Counted from the first letter of the stretch, positions 13,991 through 26,438 are shown. The stretch: 64,000 nucleotides of DNA from Thamnaconus septentrionalis (GCA_009823395.1 CM020518.1:15489001-15553000), one strand, 5' to 3'. The notes: generated by a model not told the origin, from the sequence alone. Translations and numbers: made by a program.

Positions 13991-16900
13991 CGTTTGTTTT
14001 TTGTTTCATCTCTCTCGCACTCAGATACTAGATACTGACAAATATAACGTAAACAATTGTGATCGCATTTGTCAATGTTTATTTTGAGAATTGACCATTT
14101 TCACGTGCCAGTGCCTTCCTGTTGTCCCTTGCGCACAAAATAGACCAGACACCGAAACGATCGCTGCACCTCTGTTACTGCACGTGTTTACTTCAACAGC
14201 CTTCCTTTGTCCCTTTGCATGTTTCGATGGTGGCCTCCATCTTCCTTGGAGGTGATGTGTTTATGTCAGCTGGTATCTTGGAGGTGTGTCCCACCTGTCA
14301 GATTTTGACTGCTGGAGAACACCTCCCGCTGTCGGACAACCCTCTCCCCTTGATGTAAACGCGTCACGTAATACCAAGCAGGCGACCTTCTGAGGGAGAC
14401 GGAAGCTACCGTCGAAATACTTAAAGGTACGAAGATAACATCTAGAATATGTATGTGTCTGTTACGGAAGAAAAATGCTAATAATCGTATGAGTCACCAC
14501 AGAAAGGCCTCGCACGAGCGCATTTGCTGGGTTTTTACTCTTGTTGTCTGCACAGGCTTTGATTACGCTGAGCAACGGCCTTGCTTTTGTTGCCGGCTGC
14601 ATTTAACCCCGTCGCCAAGTTGATTTTCTGACAGTGCAAATTGCTTTTCCCACCCACAGTAGCTGCGGAAGAACTCGTTTGAGGAAAACCGGGATGTTAG
14701 CCACGACGGTCACCTGAGGAGCCACGGCGTGTCGGCCAGGCCGGTCTCAAGCTAGCACCGTTTAATACCATCCATTGAAAGCTGTCAGCGTGCGGGCCTG
14801 CGAGCCAGAGAGACAAATAAATTAAGAGCTGATTAGGACTGATTTCTGGTTCAGCCTCACCAACATCTGTTCATTATAGGCGACGGCAAACATATAGACT
14901 TTAAATGCTGCAGTGACGAGTACAGAGTGAGGCAAACAGCATGCAGTCAACTGTAGGGTTCATGCCGATGACTTGACATAAGAACAGCTTATGAAAGAGC
15001 GGCATTGTATAACGTCATTTAACAATCAGGGCGATTTGATCTGCAAAGTTCTGGAGGAACACATTTGTGACTTGCGTGCTTCCTCCAGATAGAATGATGT
15101 CATGCCTGCACTTTATTTAAATAAGTAAAATGAGCAATTTTTGTGTTTTCTTTTTCAGTTGTTGAGAAAAACAGCAACAGCAACAAGGCTGCGATTTCTA
15201 CTTATCGACATATATATGTTATTTTTTCTCTTAAACACAAGTGTTTCTTCAGAAGTTCCCCTCCGATGAAGCGCCTTCACTCTGAAATACAGCAGCACCC
15301 AGACATGTTCTGTGCAGAAACTGCTCCATTAAAGTAAGTATATTAAGTAGTGACATTTTCTCTCCCCACGCCTTCCAGTTTGACCACGTGCACACCTCAT
15401 GGATTTTTTTTTTTTGCCTTGACAACGAACGTTCGTTTGTTGTCACGTTCACCCACTCCGATGACTTTAGCCGAACTTGAAGTGCATGCAAAACATTTCA
15501 CTGATGAATTTTTTATTTATTTTTTTTAAAAGAAGAAGAGCGGTGAGTGATGTTAGACACTGACGGACGGTTGACATTTTGTAGCTGCCCGATTTTTTTT
15601 GGTTTTCTTTCTTTTTTTCCATCCCGACAGACAAAAGTATCAAAATAGCCCCAAATTCAGGACGGTTTTGATGTGAAAATACATAAATAAATGCACACCT
15701 GAAACAAAAGTAGCACTCTGTCAGACAGGAGTTGTCACCGCCGTGTCACGCGCTTGAATAAAAGCTTCATTTCGGCGAATCGACTTTTTGACTTGCTGAC
15801 GTTCTGGCGTCTGCACCGGACGCTCGAGCCTTCGCAGAAACAAACGAACAAAAAAACCCACGTTCGGGTTTCGTGACGTCCGCTGCGTACTGACCCGGGA
15901 CGTCATCTCGGCGCGCCGTCTATTTTGGTGCGAAGCGGCTGCACAAATCTCCCATTCCATCTCTTCCCTCAAACGTTTCATAACTTATTCAGCCAGTTTC
16001 TGCCTCAGCATCTGTCCATCTCCCTTCTTCCTCGTCACCCCTCCAGTTCCTGCATGTGCATCCGAGCCACATCACTAATAGTTGGCTGTTGTTTTTTTAT
16101 TTATTTATTTTTTGCTTGTGGCTGGCTTGATCGCTAAACTCTTTTGTCTTTTGTTGAGAGGCTCGTCTCTTCCCCCCACCAAGCACCCCCAAACCCCCCT
16201 GCCGAGACGATTCCGAAACTTTAAAGGAAACATCACATCCCGACTTGAGGGAGAGATGAAGTCATTCCACAGAAGTCTGCAGTTTTTTTTTATTCACCAA
16301 GAACCCCTGTTAGGTTCTACTTTTACATCTTGGTCGCTCTTAACCCGGCATCAGCATCAAAAAGTGGCTGTCGCTGCATTTCTTTTTCTTTTTTTCTGGG
16401 GTTTGTTTGTTTGTTTGTGTACATGAAGGATGGTGGGTGTGTTGGATGATTCATCAGCCACGAGCAAACAGTCAGTACCTGGAGCAGCACAAAAGGAGGG
16501 AATCTAGGCCAGACTGGTGAACTACAAAAGAGAAGGTGTTGGAACATGTGTCGCGGGGGGATGTAAAACGAGTGATTAACTTATTCTGAAACTGGTCTTG
16601 AGGCTTCACTGATCCATCTGTGGCACTCAAACTTGGCTGCACTGCAATAGAGTCCCGAAGAAAAAAAAATTTCGAATTTGAATCTGGGATTTCTTATACC
16701 AAACAGCCCGGTGACGGTCAAGCGGAAAAGTTCTCCTTGTGTCTGGAGAGCAGAGCTTGGGGGATTTATTTCATTTCTTAATTTTACCACCTAAATTGAG
16801 AACAGCAAAACCACAATTTGGAAATAACTGCAGTTGACAGTTCCCCTTTCGTACTTCGTACCTCCAGCAAGATTGGTGGTTTTGATCAGGCAAAAAGAGT

Positions 16901-18036
16901 TTTTACTCTCGGAAGCTCGCCTCGATTCTTCTGCCGCTGTCGTCCGCAGCACTTTTTAAGAGTCTGCTGCTTTTTTTGTACATATTTTTATCTGCGGCTG
17001 CGACCCTCACGGTGATGTATGGGCGAGAACGGGGCCGAACAATGAACAAACAACGACATAAGCTCTTGGACAGCCGCCGTGGGAGGAATCTCAGGGTGTG
17101 TGTGAGTGTGTTTTCTTCTTCTCTAATCGGGTTTCAGCCTTTCTCCAGCCTGTCTCCTGTCACAGCACTTATTTACCGGGGGAGAGAAATTGCACCTGAA
17201 ATATTTTCCAAAAGCCAAGCCACGGAAGAGCTCGAGGGAGGTCAGGAACAATAAAAAAAAGAGAGAGAGAGACAGCTGGGTAAAAGAAAAAGAGAGAGAC
17301 TGAGGGAGGGGGAGAGCAGGAAGGACAGAGAAGCGAGACGTAAACAGCTCCGGGGGAAGCGGCGCTGCGGCGCTCCGGCGCTCCGAGGGAGGCGGGAAAA
17401 CACTCGGAGGGCAACTCCCACATCCCCCGATGATTTTGATAAATGATGTTTCAACTAATTGGCCCTTTTTTTGTGTCTTCACTTTGGCGTGATCACTTCA
17501 GCCACTGACAAAAAAAAAACACCAACGGACTTAAATGGACTTCATTTTTTCATTTCAGCCTCTTATTGCTGGGCACCATAAAGCAGCAGCCTCAGTCACT
17601 TCGCAGCAATCATGTTACGAATCTACATGACTTAACTGGCTGCTTAGGCCCTTACCCCGTGAGTTCTGCTGTTGTAAATGAACCCCAACCTTCTTTTCAA
17701 TTGAATCACTTATTCATCAATTAAACTCGGCTTCAAAAGATTTTCTGTCTGTTTTTTGGGGTTTTTTCGTCCCTCATTGTTATGGGAATCATCTACATGG
17801 CTTGTGATCTCTGAGTTGTATGTTTGGCCCAACCGAGCAAGATAATCATGGTCTAAATTTAAACTTCAAGGAGTAGTTCACCCGGGATAGAAACATCCTC
17901 CAGTTCTGTGAAGAATTGAGGCAAATAAATGTATTGAACAGGTGTTTGCCAGGTAGAGGAGGACGATAGCGAAAATCGGTAGACGGATGATGAGGTTGGA
18001 ACAGCCAGCAGAGGTAGACTCGGCTGTGACTTCTCA
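13991..18036. other. Intergenic, no gene recognised
   Basis: No coding exon supported. T runs occur at 15405-15415, 15519-15528 and 16284-16292. The purine-rich stretch 17250-17330 is low complexity, and 17345-17395 is GC-rich. Open frames here lack any recognisable domain. Confidence 0.5.
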
Positions 18037-19360
18037 AGTCAAGATGGCGCCGCGTGAGTGGCAGCGAGTCACGGCAGCTCTCTCTTCTTTCAGTTCGTGT
18101 TTTTTTACTAATTATTTTCCTTTTTCTCATCTTCTGTCCCACTTTGTGAAACCCCTGTGGAATTGCGCAGCCAGGGGTCACGCTTTGATAACTAATTCTG
18201 GCTGAAAGACCAAGGATTCCAGAGGAAGTGCGAAGGAGACGGAGGGGCTTGCAGAGCTGGAGTCAAGTGCCGGGAGAGAAGACGGAGGTATAAACCATGT
18301 ATACCGGCGGTCACCATGGGGAACGTCCGCTCTCTCTCCAACAAGATGGACAAGCTGTCGGCTGCCACTCTCCCTAACTTCACGCAGTACGTTAGCCGCC
18401 ATGCGAGCGACAATAAAACTCTGGACTTGTTGTATGCAAACATCAAGAATGCATAGCCCTCCACCATGATGCCCCCCGCCCCCTCGGCCTCTCAGATCAC
18501 AACCTCGTCCGTCTGCAGCCTGTTCATCACACCCCGGTGCTGCAGCAGCAGCCTGTGCAAAAGAAGGCTGTCCAGATCTGGTCAGATGAGGCATGTGAAC
18601 AGCTGAGGGACATTCTGTGCACGTCACATGGGGAGGACAACAACAATCTGACCCACTACATGATGGGCTATGTTCATTTCTGTGTGGAAAACACTGTGCC
18701 ATCCAAGAGGGTCTGTTTTTTCCCAAACAACAAACCTTGGGTGACTTCTGATCTGCAGGCTCTGCTATAGGAAGAAGAGGGCTTTCTTTTCAGGAGACAA
18801 AAGCCACTTTCCCACTGAAATTAGGGGTTGACACTGTGTTTTTTTTAACGCGGATCGAATCTCTATCAATCGACATTTGGCCCCTTTCCCACTGACGAAA
18901 ACCAGCAGGGTGTGACACCTGCCGGCGAGCTGCACAGCCTCCACTTTCACCGCTGGGTGTCTGCTGACGTCATTGCGCTGAGCAGGTTGTTTGACGCGTT
19001 TCGTCGCGGCTCGGTGAGCCTTTCCCACTGCCACCAAATGCCAATTCATAGCAGTCTACATTAGGTTTTTTTGGCCGGTGGGAAAGGGGCTTAACAGGTT
19101 TAATCAAGGTGCAATAAAACATTGATGTCAATATTTTGTACATAATTTGTAAATAATCCAACTGTCAATATAATGTGAATATCTTGTGAATAACTTGCTT
19201 TTAATCGCTGTTTGTTCCCTGTTAGACTAAAAATATTATTTTTATTTCTTTTAATCAATATAATTTCCACTGTTTTCTATTGTATTTTTGCTGTAATTAC
19301 ACAAATTTCCCCTATGTGGGATCAATAAAGGCTTCTTCTTCTTCATCTTCTTCTTCTTCT
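18037..19360 (+). mobile_element. Internally deleted Rex1/CR1-type LINE remnant
   Basis: The 5' part begins AAGATGGCGCCGCG, a common LINE 5' UTR style. The frame from about 18237 gives RRRRYKPCIPAVTMGNVRSL and then SNKMDKLS, the opening of an apurinic-type endonuclease. It jumps directly to a late endonuclease segment (NKTLDLLYANIKNA), and after a frameshift continues with GLSDHNLV, AVQIWSDEACEQLRD and NNKPWVTSDLQ. The central endonuclease and the whole reverse transcriptase are missing. The 3' tail ends CCCCTATGTGGGATCAATAAAGG plus a (CTT)n-like run, as in fish LINE 3' UTRs. A second inverted-repeat element lies between coding remnant and tail (18797-19095). The copy is dead. Clade assignment is from remembered protein similarity. 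Confidence 0.82.
18797..19095. mobile_element. Inverted-repeat element nested in the LINE
   Basis: Plus-strand AAGCCACTTTCCCACTG at the left and CGGTGGGAAAGGGGCTT at the right are inverted copies. Further copies of TTTCCCACTG lie inside, at about 18887 and 19021. The best-matching arm pair is about 18878-18900 against 19064-19092, so the unit may be a smaller MITE with a duplicated arm on the left. No coding capacity. The class is unknown because no clear target duplication could be read. Confidence 0.55.
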
Positions 19361-20139
19361 CCCAAAGGGAACAGACAGCAGGCACATTATTCACTGATAC
19401 TTAGCATTCAAAGAGTCGCGCCACCTGTTGGAACATTGTGTCGTCATGTCACGTTACTCTGCCAACACAGCGATTCTAAGAAACATATGAGACAGAAGCA
19501 GTAAACAGGGATTGACTTTCTCTTCCTTTCCTTCAACATCAGATGCTGATTAAAAACCTGCGGACTGGTCCTTTAACTCCGGTGTTCTTGCAACCTTCGT
19601 CTCTCTCGTCAGCTGAACCGAATCATCTTGTGACATCGCAGTGAGCCGTCGCAGTCGGCTAACGGTTGATCTCACACCTTCTGTGGCAGGGGGCACAGAG
19701 TCACACTGACAGTGCACTCCAGACTGAGTGCAAACCAGCTCCGCCATGCGCTCTCGTGTGCTTGATGTGCCGTGTCTTGGGAGCTTGTTATGCTGAACAC
19801 CGTATATAAGAGAGCCGAGCACATATGCGAGGCCTGGCTGTGCAAGATATGAGTTGGATTTTTTATTTTTTTTAACTTCATGCAGGCTGCTGTTTTGCCG
19901 CATTCCTCTTCCCCAAAAGAGGTTTCTGCATTGTTTTGTTTTTGTTTTTTTCAGCAGCAGCTGTTTGTCTGGGTTCACTGCTTTCCAATGCAGTGGCCCG
20001 AGACACATGGCCCGTGGAAGGCAAGCGGGAGCCAGAGCTGGCTCGGCTGCTGACCGAGCTGTGATGTTCTGGAGGCCTCGCAGTCCTTTATCACGCACGA
20101 GGGACAAAACCCGGCAGACTGATGGGAAGGGAAGGCTCC
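19361..20139. other. Intergenic, no gene recognised
   Basis: No recognisable exon. The open frames over 19550-20107 and 19854-20186 carry no known domain. Confidence 0.5.
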
Positions 20140-20290
20140 CATCAGAGGATGCATTTAATTTCCATAAAGATGACTTTGTTTCCTAATTAATCTCCTGGCT
20201 CCGTCTCCCCCGCTTTGCTCCTGCCACTTCCTTAGAATGAAACATGGCTGGCAATTTGTTAAATCAATTATTCCGCCGAGGAAAGCGGGG
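20140..20290. promoter_or_regulatory. Candidate conserved non-coding element
   Basis: Repeat-free patch with GCATTTAATTT, TCCTAATTAATC (TAATTA at 20184-20189) and TTAAATCAATTATT, separated by GC-rich text. This is the texture of vertebrate enhancers. Composition-based inference only. Confidence 0.27.
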
Positions 20291-20891
20291 CTGTTGGCGA
20301 GACCGACCACTCCAACACGTTCGTGCATACACTCTCCCGTGTGCCGCGCGCACGGAGAGAAGCACAACCGGTCACCGGAGGGTGGCGGCAGCGTAGACGG
20401 CGAGGGAGCATTAAAAAAAAAAAAAGGTGAGCGTCGGTGTCAGGATTGGGGATCCGTTAAGTAAAAGAGAAGAAGAGTTTGTCCTTGTTGACACGGCAGA
20501 AAAGCTTTCCAAACACTTGGCTGACGAGGACTCTCCTTGGCCCCGTGCCCTGATCTCCCGCAGAAAAAGCAGGGCCGCTCCGCCTCGAGGGATGAGATAC
20601 TCGGAGAGGAAGGGAGGCTGGAGGAGTGAGGGCGAAGTGACAGAGAGAGGGACGCAGGCGGGGAGGCGGAGGAGGTAATAGGAAAGAGATGGATGCCACG
20701 GGGGAGAAGAAATGAGAGGCAGAGATGAATGCCAGAGAACATCTTTTTTTCCCCTCCCGCTCTACAGCTACATTAAGAATTGCACAGACTCCAGTATCTT
20801 TATTTATACAGCCGTATTCTTTCGCATATGACTAAATATGATTTTTTTTTTTTCTTACATGTTGTTGTAATTCTGGCATGAGACAGGAAGA
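20291..20891. other. Intergenic, no gene recognised
   Basis: Purine-rich, GC-moderate sequence with an A run at 20412-20424. No feature recognised. Confidence 0.5.
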
Positions 20892-21444
20892 TATGGGAGA
20901 GGATTAGGGTCACAAGAGGAGATAAAAATAATTACAGGAAGGAGACTTTTGTAGTTTTGAGATTGCAGTAGAAACATCAGGATTAAAATTTGAAGTTTCA
21001 TTTTTGTGATTAAAGTCAAAATTATCATTTGTGAAGTCAACGTTTTGAGATCGAAGTCAAAATGTTTTGATTAAATACGAAAGGCTCTGTGCTCAGCGGC
21101 CAACACAATCATCCAAAGTAGACTGATTATGAACACTGGCAGGTTAATGAGGTGGAATAACATTACCCACAGTACACTGGAAACCACCCTGGTGAAAACA
21201 GAAGCACATCACGAGGCTTGTGCACGCAGCCTTCTGTCTTTGATCATGGAATTTCAACTCGATTTTGACTTTAATCTAAAAATTTGAATTTCATTCACAA
21301 AATTTAAACTTTGACTTGAATGTCAAAATCTCAATTTCAATCTCGAAATTTTGACTCAGATCTTGAAATGGAAATGTAACAAAAAAATCTTCTTCATGTA
21401 ATATTTTTTTTTTTCTCGTCTTGTGGCCCAAATCCTCTTCCATA
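20892..21444. mobile_element. Long-TIR MITE, copy 1
   Basis: The left terminus TATGGGAGAGGATTAGGGTC and the inverted right terminus (reverse complement TATGGAAGAGGATTTGGGCC) match. Subterminal arms carry repeated GTCAAAATTT/GAAATTTTGAC words on both sides and can fold into a long stem. No open frame codes for a transposase. A second copy lies at 26439-27238. The likely target duplication is TA. Superfamily is unassigned; TA flanks would fit several families. Confidence 0.8.
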
Positions 21445-22658
21445 GAAAGACGAGGCTCAAGCTTCGGAAAAAAAACGACAAAAAAAAAAAACAGACAAGA
21501 ACGAAGCACGTTTCAGATCTGGTCTGACTTGCCACTGATCTACAGGTGCACAGAGGCGAGACATAACTCACGTTGGACCAGGAACAGGTGGGGTTGCTGT
21601 TGGGGTTAATTTCCAAATACAAAACAAAGCAAAAAAAAAAAGGGCTGACTTTCAAATAGGTAGAGACAAACCGATGGGAGGTGCACGGGACGGCTGCTGT
21701 ATTAGGGAGAAGAGGGATGCGGTGGCGGCGGCATGTGTTTAAATCAGGGTGCTCTATCTTGCGGCGGGACACATTTCATTAAGCCTAGCAGCTGGGTCCG
21801 CCGCGCCGTCCGCACATCTATCATAGGAATCCATCAGACCCGTCTCCAACCAGCGGGCTGACACAGAGCCGCGCGATGAAGGCCCGTCCCCCCGATCAGA
21901 CGACTCCACCGTCCTCATCCGTCCCCGCTTCCATCTCGCCGTTTTTTTCCCCCCACTGCCTTCCCATCTGCGCTCTCCGTCCACTCGCGCTCTCTGTGCT
22001 TCATTTTGCTATAAGCCCCATTTTTTTTTTCTTGTCGTTGCCTCTTTTTTTTTTTCTTTTTTTTTTGAATTAGTCTTCGTCTCAGATGTTACCCCGGCTG
22101 TGACTGGACGCTGAACCCTGCCCCTCCCCCGGCCCCTCGTCCGCTGGGTTTCATCGCCGCCCCTCCTGCGTCGCCTATCTCGGCCTCGCACACGGCGGTG
22201 CGTGCGGCAGGCGTCCAAATCCATAATTGAAGTTAAAAGAAGAAAACAAACCAACACCAGAGAGCTTGAAACGATCTACATTCTAGCGGTGGTGAATTGC
22301 AACCCGCCGAGGAGGAGCAAAATGTCGCGCAGCAGGTTGGACGGGATCAGCTGAGCGAATGTGTCCCTTTGTCTGAGTGCAGCCGGGAGGGCGGGGAAGG
22401 ACCAAAGTACCTGCGAGGGAACTGGAGCGTGTGGCGGAGGCGCCACATGACTCAGCGTTGTTTCCAGTCAGCTGGCGTCTCACAAGCTACAACTGCACTG
22501 AAGCCGTAACGTGCTGATGTGGGACGCTGGTGGCCAGGCACAAGTGGAAAAGGATCGAGCTCGGCTGCAGTCAACACGGCAAAATGACTCAATTGTTTGT
22601 TTGAGGTTTTTGCTTTTCAAACCGGATCTTTGATGCCACTTTATGGCGCGCCAACACG
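21445..22658. other. Intergenic, no gene recognised
   Basis: GC-richer than the average here (21770-22010 and 22085-22220 contain many CpGs) with T runs at 22020-22030 and 22046-22067. No exon recognised. A CpG-rich regulatory patch is possible but unproven. Confidence 0.45.
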
Positions 22659-22667
22659 TATAGCTAA

Positions 22668-23160
22668 TAGGGATGCAACGATTTCCGGTAAAATGATAAA
22701 CCGTGGCAAAAAGTCAGACGGTTAGCTATACCGTTTCAAATTGTAATTATCGTTAAAACCGTGTTCGATAACCGCGTTTAAAAAGCTACAGCTCATTGCA
22801 AGGAAAGGCAGCAGCAGCCCCTCAGACACAGGTGCGCATGCACAGTATACAATCTTTGGTTGTAAACATGGCGGAAGGAAGTTCAGCGGACAAGATTTTT
22901 TTTGGCGTCAAAAAAGTCCTAAGTCTGGGCGTATTTCGGCTATAACAAGGATGCTGAAACTGGTCGTCAATAAAGTAAACTGAAGTTTTAAGTGTTAGCT
23001 AGCGTTACTCCTATATAATTACCTCTTCAGTTGACAAAACAAACGACTCAAAGGTTTGTTTGAGCTTTTCAAAATGGATCATTTTACGCAGACACATATA
23101 GCATTTTTTTTTTGTCCTTCAAAGACGCTGAAAAAATAATCCATGCTTTTGTTACATCTA
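22668..23160 (+). pseudogene. hAT transposase 5' remnant with BED finger
   Basis: After the terminus TAGGGATGCAACG and an AT-rich subterminal zone, an ATG at about 22869 opens MAEGSSADKIFFGV. The next frame reads VWAYFGYNKDAETGRQ at 22923-22970, which matches the start of BED-type zinc fingers in hAT/ZBED transposases (VW.YFGY pattern). The two parts are out of frame and the frame stops at 22971, before the Cys and His zinc ligands. The remainder of the transposase is absent. Non-functional. Confidence 0.6.
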
Positions 23161-23179
23161 TATAGTAGTAGTAGTATCT

Positions 23180-24325
23180 AGGCTAGATTACTGTAACTCG
23201 GTACTAGCAGGATGCCCAAATTCGTCCCTTAGGACATTACAGTTAATCCAAAACTCTGCGGCACGATTGTTAACCGGAACTAGAAGGAGGCAGCATATTA
23301 CTCCAATCTTAGCTTCCTTGCATTGGCTGCCTGTCAAATTTAGAATTGAATTTAAGATTCTAGTTTTAACTTACAAAGCTCTTTATTCTCAGGCTCCTTC
23401 TTATATTAGGGAACTAATTGAACTTTATCATCCTCCAAGAGCCCTTCGCTCTGAGGATTCAGGTCTTTTAGTTATTTATTTTGGAATCATCTTCCAGCCT
23501 CGGTGAGGGGGGCAGGCACAGTTAGTTTATTTAGGAGTAGACTTAAGACTTTCCTTTTTCTTAAAGCTTATAGTTAGATTCCATCCACTGTCAGTTAAGC
23601 TGCTATAGGCTTACGCCGTGGAGGTCTTTCGCTCCCGTTACAGGGATCGTTGCTCTGTGCAGGCGGAGCGTCTATCACTCTCCTCACCCAATCAATCTTT
23701 GACTCTTTTGACTCTATCTACTCTGTCCAAACTAGCTCTCATTATGTTTTGTACAGTATGCTCGATATGCATGATACTGCCGCAGTCTCTGTGTCCCCGG
23801 CAGGTGATGACCACTGCGCCAGGAGCTGGATTGTGCTGTCCTGGGGGTCTTGGTGTCATCGCTTGTCCCACCACCCAGCCTAGGACCTGGACTTGTCCTA
23901 TCGGCAGATTGTCCATCGAGCTAGGCTCTTGCCTTCCAAAGCATGGACACTTACAGCCCACACGGACAGCAGCCTTGAATTATTTCCTATTCTTTGTGTT
24001 TATATCTGTTTTGTGAATGCCTGGTTGGTGTATCTGTTTTTCACTCTGTCCTGTCTGCCAACCTGGCTCACTCTGCTCCTTTCTCTCTTTCTCTGTATCT
24101 CCTCTATTTTTGTATTTCACCCCAACTACTCATAGGCAGATGATGGCCCTCTGGAGTCTGGTTCTGCCCTAGGTTTCTTCCCACAGGGGAGTTTTTCCCA
24201 GCCACTGTCGCATCTTGCTTGCTCCAGAGGCCCAGTTGGTTCTCTCTGATTGTATAAAGCGCTTTGAGACGCCATTGGCTGTGATTTAGCGATGTACAAA
24301 TAAAAGTTTATTATTATTATATTAT
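23180..24325 (+). mobile_element. L2-type LINE, 3' end (RT C-terminus and UTR)
   Basis: From 23180 the frame reads RLDYCNSVLAGCPNSSLRTL, then QNSAARLLTGTRRRQHITPI, LASLHWLPVKFRIEFKILVL and TYKALYSQAPSYIRELI. This is the C-terminal end of the reverse transcriptase typical of fish L2/Maui-like LINEs. After a frameshift near 23480 the closing TVSLFRSRLKTFLFLKAYS ends at a stop, 23575-23577. The 3' UTR includes AGGTTTCTTCCCACAGGGGA, GAGTTTTTCCCAGCC, AAAGCGCTTTGAGAC and an ATAAA-(TTA)n tail. It is 5' truncated, as expected for LINE insertions, and non-functional. Confidence 0.9.
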
Positions 24326-24334
24326 TATAGCTAA

Positions 24335-24889
24335 GCGGTGAAGTTGAAGTTGAAGGCTCATCTTTTTTTTTTGATTGAAGTTGAAAGATGAGTAAACAGG
24401 TGTTGAACATCAAATCCTTTCCAATCGTATCGTGACTTGTAAAAACGAAGCCTGCTCGTTAAGCGGGTAAATCGTCTGGCCGCTTTGCATCTTAACTTCT
24501 GAGTTACTTTGAGGTCAGAGAGAGTTTGTTCCATTGCGACGTCGACTTCTACTTTGTGAAGTTTATGTTGTTGATTTTTTTTTTTTTTTTCCCCAATTAC
24601 ACCGACCGTCACACATTTCCTGTGGAGATGAAGTGCCTCACTTGCAGACCCCGAGGGTACCCTTTAGCACCTGGACGGCGCGGAGTGTAAGGGCCCGGGG
24701 GTATTTTACACTTCGGAAATGACTCTGTGCTTAAATGTGCGCAGAAAATGCTTCGAACAAGTGGAGGTTTCAAGCAGCGGGGGGGAAAAAAAAAAAATCG
24801 AATAATCTACGGAAGTAGACCTCTCGAGTTAATGCACTTTGCTCCGGCGTCTGATCACCCACCCACCCTCCCGATCTGTCTGCAGCTCG
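24335..24889. other. Intergenic, no gene recognised
   Basis: Short imperfect GAAGTTGAAG duplications near 24340-24385 and a T run at 24576-24591. No gene seen. Confidence 0.5.
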
Positions 24890-25000
24890 CCGCCGCGCTC
24901 AGCTGCATGCGAGCAACTGCACTTTAATTGGAATGGGTAACAGACTCTAAGGAGGGGAAGGCAGCTAATTATGGAGCTCTGGCGTGGGAACTCCGGGGCG
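24890..25000. promoter_or_regulatory. Candidate conserved non-coding element
   Basis: CACTTTAATTGGAATGGG and GCAGCTAATTATGGAGCTC (TAATTA at 24966-24971) in repeat-free context. Composition-based inference only. Confidence 0.25.
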
Positions 25001-26438
25001 AAGGGGTCACGGTGTAGCGGCCGTGTCGCGAGCGTGTTCCTTTGACAGCGGATCAATCCAAATGAGCGCCAGCAGAAAAGAAGGACCTCGCCGTGACGGG
25101 GTGCGAATCAAAAGGGTCCGTCCTGCGAAGACGGCGCAGCTCAAGCACTTGACCTGCGGACTACTTTATTAATGTCGCCGTTAATGAACCACTGGGATCT
25201 TTTAAATCCACTAATGAGAACGTTCACACAAGGGTTAAGATGTGTGGATAAGGAGTTCTGGAGTGGACAAAGCAAGGCAAATTGTAAATTCTGAATATTT
25301 TCCTTTTATCTCACACTTCGGCCCTCTCTGGGATACACAGGGATGGCCCCTCACCCTGCTTACTAATAGCTCTGGGGGGAGATAAATCCCTTCAGAATGA
25401 GATGTGTTTCAAAGCGGAATGAGGTGTCTGGGATTCACAGTTAGAATGATGTGGACCGAGTGTCCATGTACCTTTAAAGTCAACATCGGGCTGAAGGAAA
25501 GTGAGGGAATGTGAGAGCGACACCGACGGCAAGCAGAAATATTGAACTCATCATAGGGATATAAAAATATAGTTTTTCAAGAGCGACTTCGAAAAATTTG
25601 TTTAGTTTTAGGCTAACTCACAGTCAAAAACGTTTCCTTACGCAGTTATGAGGACACATCTATGATTGCGTTTGTAAAAAAGAGACAATAATCTTAAAAT
25701 TCTGAGAACGTTAATTCTTTTTTGGACATTAAGACATTTGTAGTGATAGATTACTCGGCCATTAGGTAAGGCAGCAAGAAAACAGATTTTACATTTATTA
25801 TTATATTTTTGTGTGTAATAATATGCCTCTAGAAATGACGTCTACAATGAAGGGTTCAATGTAACTAATAAAGAGATTGTGTGCAGTGAGTGCGCATGTA
25901 TGTCACAACCATAGGAAAAGTTATCAACCTTATGAAGACATGTAGCGTAATAATACTCGGATATACACTATAAATCAATATATAATGATAAATATAATAC
26001 ATCAAATTGGTCTGTTACCAGATAAAGTTATTGCCTGAGCAGCAATTAATCAGTCAAGTTTAGTATTACGGCATCACTTCATTAAGTATAATGTTTTTAA
26101 ATAATAGGTCAACATCAAGCTTTTTGTCGTAAACAACAGTTTGGGAAGGCAGGAGGAAAAAAGACAAATGAGATTAGTTATAGATCACAATTCAAGTGCG
26201 AACTAATGGACGATTGATGTTTTTAAAGCACCGTGGATTTATTGTTTTGATGATGATTTTTGTTTTGATTTGATAAAAGTTGCCAAGAAAATAAATAAAA
26301 TAAAGTTGGAACTTTGATGGAGTTTGTTTGATCATGTCTGTGCTGTCGACTCATCGTTGACAAAAAGGTGAGTCATTTGGTAGGATTCGATGGTCAAACC
26401 ACCTCATTAACGAGGAACTCGTCCTTGCCAATTAAATT
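25001..26438. other. Intergenic, no gene recognised
   Basis: Becomes strongly AT-rich after 25550. No open frame of note and no repeat family that I recognise. Confidence 0.5.

Larger units (their letters stand above)
22659..24334 (+). mobile_element. hAT fragment plus L2 LINE, flanked by direct repeats
   Basis: The 9-bp word TATAGCTAA occurs at 22659-22667 and again at 24326-24334, bracketing two repeat types. The left part starts TAGGGATGCAACGATTTCCG, a hAT-like terminus. The right part is the 3' end of an L2-type LINE ending in a (TTA)n tail. The direct repeat suggests an insertion target duplication for one of the two elements or for the joined unit. No right hAT terminus is visible. Confidence 0.65.

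Noticed and set aside
18178..18726. 182-codon open frame on the minus strand
   Set aside because: Antisense of the LINE endonuclease remnant, which is clearly coded on the plus strand.
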